Notes under the pieces: generated by a model
Databases searched by the model: none
What the model was told of the DNA's origin: nothing
Seen by the model: only the letters and a program-made list of their open reading frames with translations
Assembly: GCF_020510685.1 (NCBI RefSeq)
Contig: NZ_CP075185.1
Location: 4,233,001 to 4,297,000 of the forward strand
DNA length: 64,000 bases
Direction of reading: 5' to 3'
DNA from: Dechloromonas denitrificans
GTDB lineage: Bacteria; Pseudomonadota; Gammaproteobacteria; Burkholderiales; Rhodocyclaceae
Position numbers and translations under genes: made by a program
In this document: one piece after another, positions 62,701-64,000 of the stretch
How positions within the stretch are numbered: position 1 is the stretch's first letter
Layout: the number at the start of each line of letters is the position of its first letter

Positions 62701-63141
62701 ATGCGCCGCCTGATCGTGCTGTTCGCGCTGGTCCTGAGCACCGGCGCGGCCCTCGCCGAAGCGTGGATGGTCCGGCAGAAAGTCGCCGGCAGCTTCGCCG
62801 ATACCCGCGACGCGGTCGTCATGGCCATCGAAAACCGTGGCCTGGTGATCAATTACACCGCGCACATCGGCGAGATGCTGCAGCGCACCGGGGCCGACAT
62901 CGGGGCCAGCCGCCAGATCTACGACAATGCCGAAATCATCGAATTCTGCTCGGCCAGCCTGTCGCGAAAAATGATGGAAGCCGACCCGCACAACATCGTG
63001 CTCTGCCCCTTCGCCATCTCGATCTACACGCTGCCCGGCGAGAAAAACACGACCTGGGTGGCCTACCGCAAGCCGCTGGGCGCCGCCGCCAAACTGGTCG
63101 AACCGCTGCTCAACGAAATCGCCGCCGAGGCGGCGCGCTAG
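62701..63141 (+). CDS. Periplasmic DUF302 protein
   Basis: 146 aa from the ATG at 62701 (GGGAG upstream). Sec signal ('LVLSTGAALA') and the DUF302 fold: 'VAGSFADTRDAVVMAIENR', 'INYTAHIGEML', 'PFAISIYTLPGEKNTTWVA'. Role unknown. Convergent with the next small gene. Confidence 0.85.
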   Translation: MRRLIVLFALVLSTGAALAEAWMVRQKVAGSFADTRDAVVMAIENRGLVINYTAHIGEMLQRTGADIGASRQIYDNAEIIEFCSASLSRKMMEADPHNIVLCPFAISIYTLPGEKNTTWVAYRKPLGAAAKLVEPLLNEIAAEAAR

Positions 63142-63159
63142 ACGGTCGGTCAAGTCGCG

Positions 63160-63483
63160 CTACTGCGCAGCCGGGACAGCGGCCTGGTCACCCTCCGGGC
63201 GGACCGCATCGCCCCGTTTGCCATAGCTGCCGTAATCGACCGTGCCCTGATATGGCGACGCCTCACGGGGCGCGTAGGCATCGCGCGGGGCGTACTTGTC
63301 GCGGCCATCGTACTGACTCAAGCCCCGGTTCGGATCGTTCGCCTTGTCCAGTTCCTCGATCTGTTTCTGCAAAATCCAGCTCGCGGCATTCCAAAGGATT
63401 TTGTCTACCTGCGCATGGGCAACGGAGCATGAGAACACAGCCAGTCCCAGACAAATGGATGTAGTCAGTAGTCTTTTGGACAT
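63160..63483 (-). CDS. Small secreted hypothetical protein
   Basis: 107 aa from the ATG at 63483 with a strong GGGAGGTGATAACG ribosome site. Sec signal 'SICLGLAVFSCSVAHA'; the mature part is short, rich in Tyr, Asp, Arg and Pro ('DGRDKYAPRDAYAPR') and probably disordered. No family recognised. Confidence 0.75.
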   Translation of the reverse strand: MSKRLLTTSICLGLAVFSCSVAHAQVDKILWNAASWILQKQIEELDKANDPNRGLSQYDGRDKYAPRDAYAPREASPYQGTVDYGSYGKRGDAVRPEGDQAAVPAAQ

Positions 63484-63554
63484 CGTTATCACCTCCCTAG
63501 CTGCTTGAATCATCATAGTGCACAACGCGCGCAAATCCATTACCCAGGGCGTGC

Positions 63555-64000
63555 TCAGGCAATCAGCGGTGACGCCTCCAGGCGTTGCAACAGGCCATTC
63601 AGCGCGTGGCGCACCGACTGCTCACGGACGGCCGCGCGATCGCCGGCGAAATGCCGGGTATGCGCCTCGCAGGCGCCTTCTTTTGCCGCCCAGGCAAAGC
63701 ACACCGTGCCGACCGGTTTTTCCGGCGAGCCGCCGCTTGGCCCGGCGATGCCGGTGATCGCCACCGCCCAGTCGGCCCGGCTGTGGGCCAGCGCCCCCTG
63801 CGCCATCGCCCGGGCCGTCGCTTCGGAGACGGCACCGTGGCGTTCCAGCGTCGTTTCCGGAACGCCGAGCATCTCAACCTTGGCAGCATTCGAGTAGGTC
63901 ACGAAGCCGCGCTCGAACCAGCCCGAGCTGCCGGCGATGGCCGTCACCGACTGGGCCAGCCAGCCGCCGGTACAGGATTCGGCAGCGGACAACCATTCGC
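63555..64000 (-). CDS. pncC: CinA C-terminal / nicotinamide-nucleotide amidase, 5' end beyond window
   Basis: At least 148 residues. 'LSAAESCTGGWLAQSVTAI' with the catalytic Ser, 'WFERGFVTYSNAAKVEMLG', 'HGAVSEATARAMAQGA', 'VAITGIAGPSGG' and 'VCFAWA' define the PncC/CinA amidase that deamidates NMN to NaMN. The frame is open through the right edge, and upstream codons read as a usual N-terminus ('EWLSAAES'), so the start lies outside. Confidence 0.93.
   Translation of the reverse strand, partial: EWLSAAESCTGGWLAQSVTAIAGSSGWFERGFVTYSNAAKVEMLGVPETTLERHGAVSEATARAMAQGALAHSRADWAVAITGIAGPSGGSPEKPVGTVCFAWAAKEGACEAHTRHFAGDRAAVREQSVRHALNGLLQRLEASPLIA

Noticed and set aside
1..64000. tRNA, rRNA, riboswitch and phage genes
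   Set aside because: Looked for and not seen; in particular no TPP riboswitch before thiS and no integrase for the cassette remnant.

Overview
The window reads as chromosomal DNA of a GC-rich betaproteobacterium, most likely Rhodocyclales (Dechloromonas/Azonexus-like). This rests on gene content and protein character only: spoT-rpoZ-gmk-yicC, napGH, thiS-thiG-trmB, a dsbA-SPOR-argS run, ubiB next to a SWIM/SNF2 helicase, and many signalling proteins. No rRNA or tRNA gene was seen to confirm it.

Region 1 (1-18.3 kb, almost all minus strand) is an accessory secretion and surface cluster. In transcription order it holds an alpha/alpha-toroid protein with an Ig-like domain and a C-terminal dockerin, a lipoprotein, a 2370-residue Rhs protein with a Sec signal and transglutaminase-like region, a translationally coupled putative immunity gene, a secreted protein of 17 Ig-like repeats whose last residues form an Rhs-type strand, and then gspG, gspF and the N-terminal half of gspE of a type II secretion system (T2SS). 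The simplest reading is a polymorphic toxin and accessory surface proteins sharing a locus with a T2SS. The toxin tip and immunity protein match nothing I can name with certainty.

Region 2 (18.5-25.1 kb) is a rearranged island: nested IS3 and IS66 remnants, a probable integron cassette whose attC is cut by an IS3 end, a truncated acidic acyl-carrier-like gene, a broken HD-GHKL ATPase gene split at a C9 tract, an unknown gene truncated against it, a HAD hydrolase and a small helix-turn-helix regulator. No integrase gene lies in the window.

Region 3 (25.1-64 kb) is core genome: rpoH behind a perfect CIRCE operator and three 20-bp direct repeats; napGH; tatD, dadA, spoT, rpoZ, gmk, yicC; a Ser/Thr kinase-PP2C phosphatase pair leading into rph, rdgB, hemW; a yidB-like gene; an NtrC-type two-component pair and a divergent hybrid kinase; ychJ-rdgC; a dihaem cytochrome c with a perfect FNR-type box at its start; thiS, thiG, trmB; a FapA protein; SDR, dsbA, SPOR, argS; a deoxyinosine glycosylase-like protein; a diguanylate cyclase; ubiB and the SNF2 helicase; two small secreted proteins; and the 5'-truncated pncC/cinA gene at the right edge.
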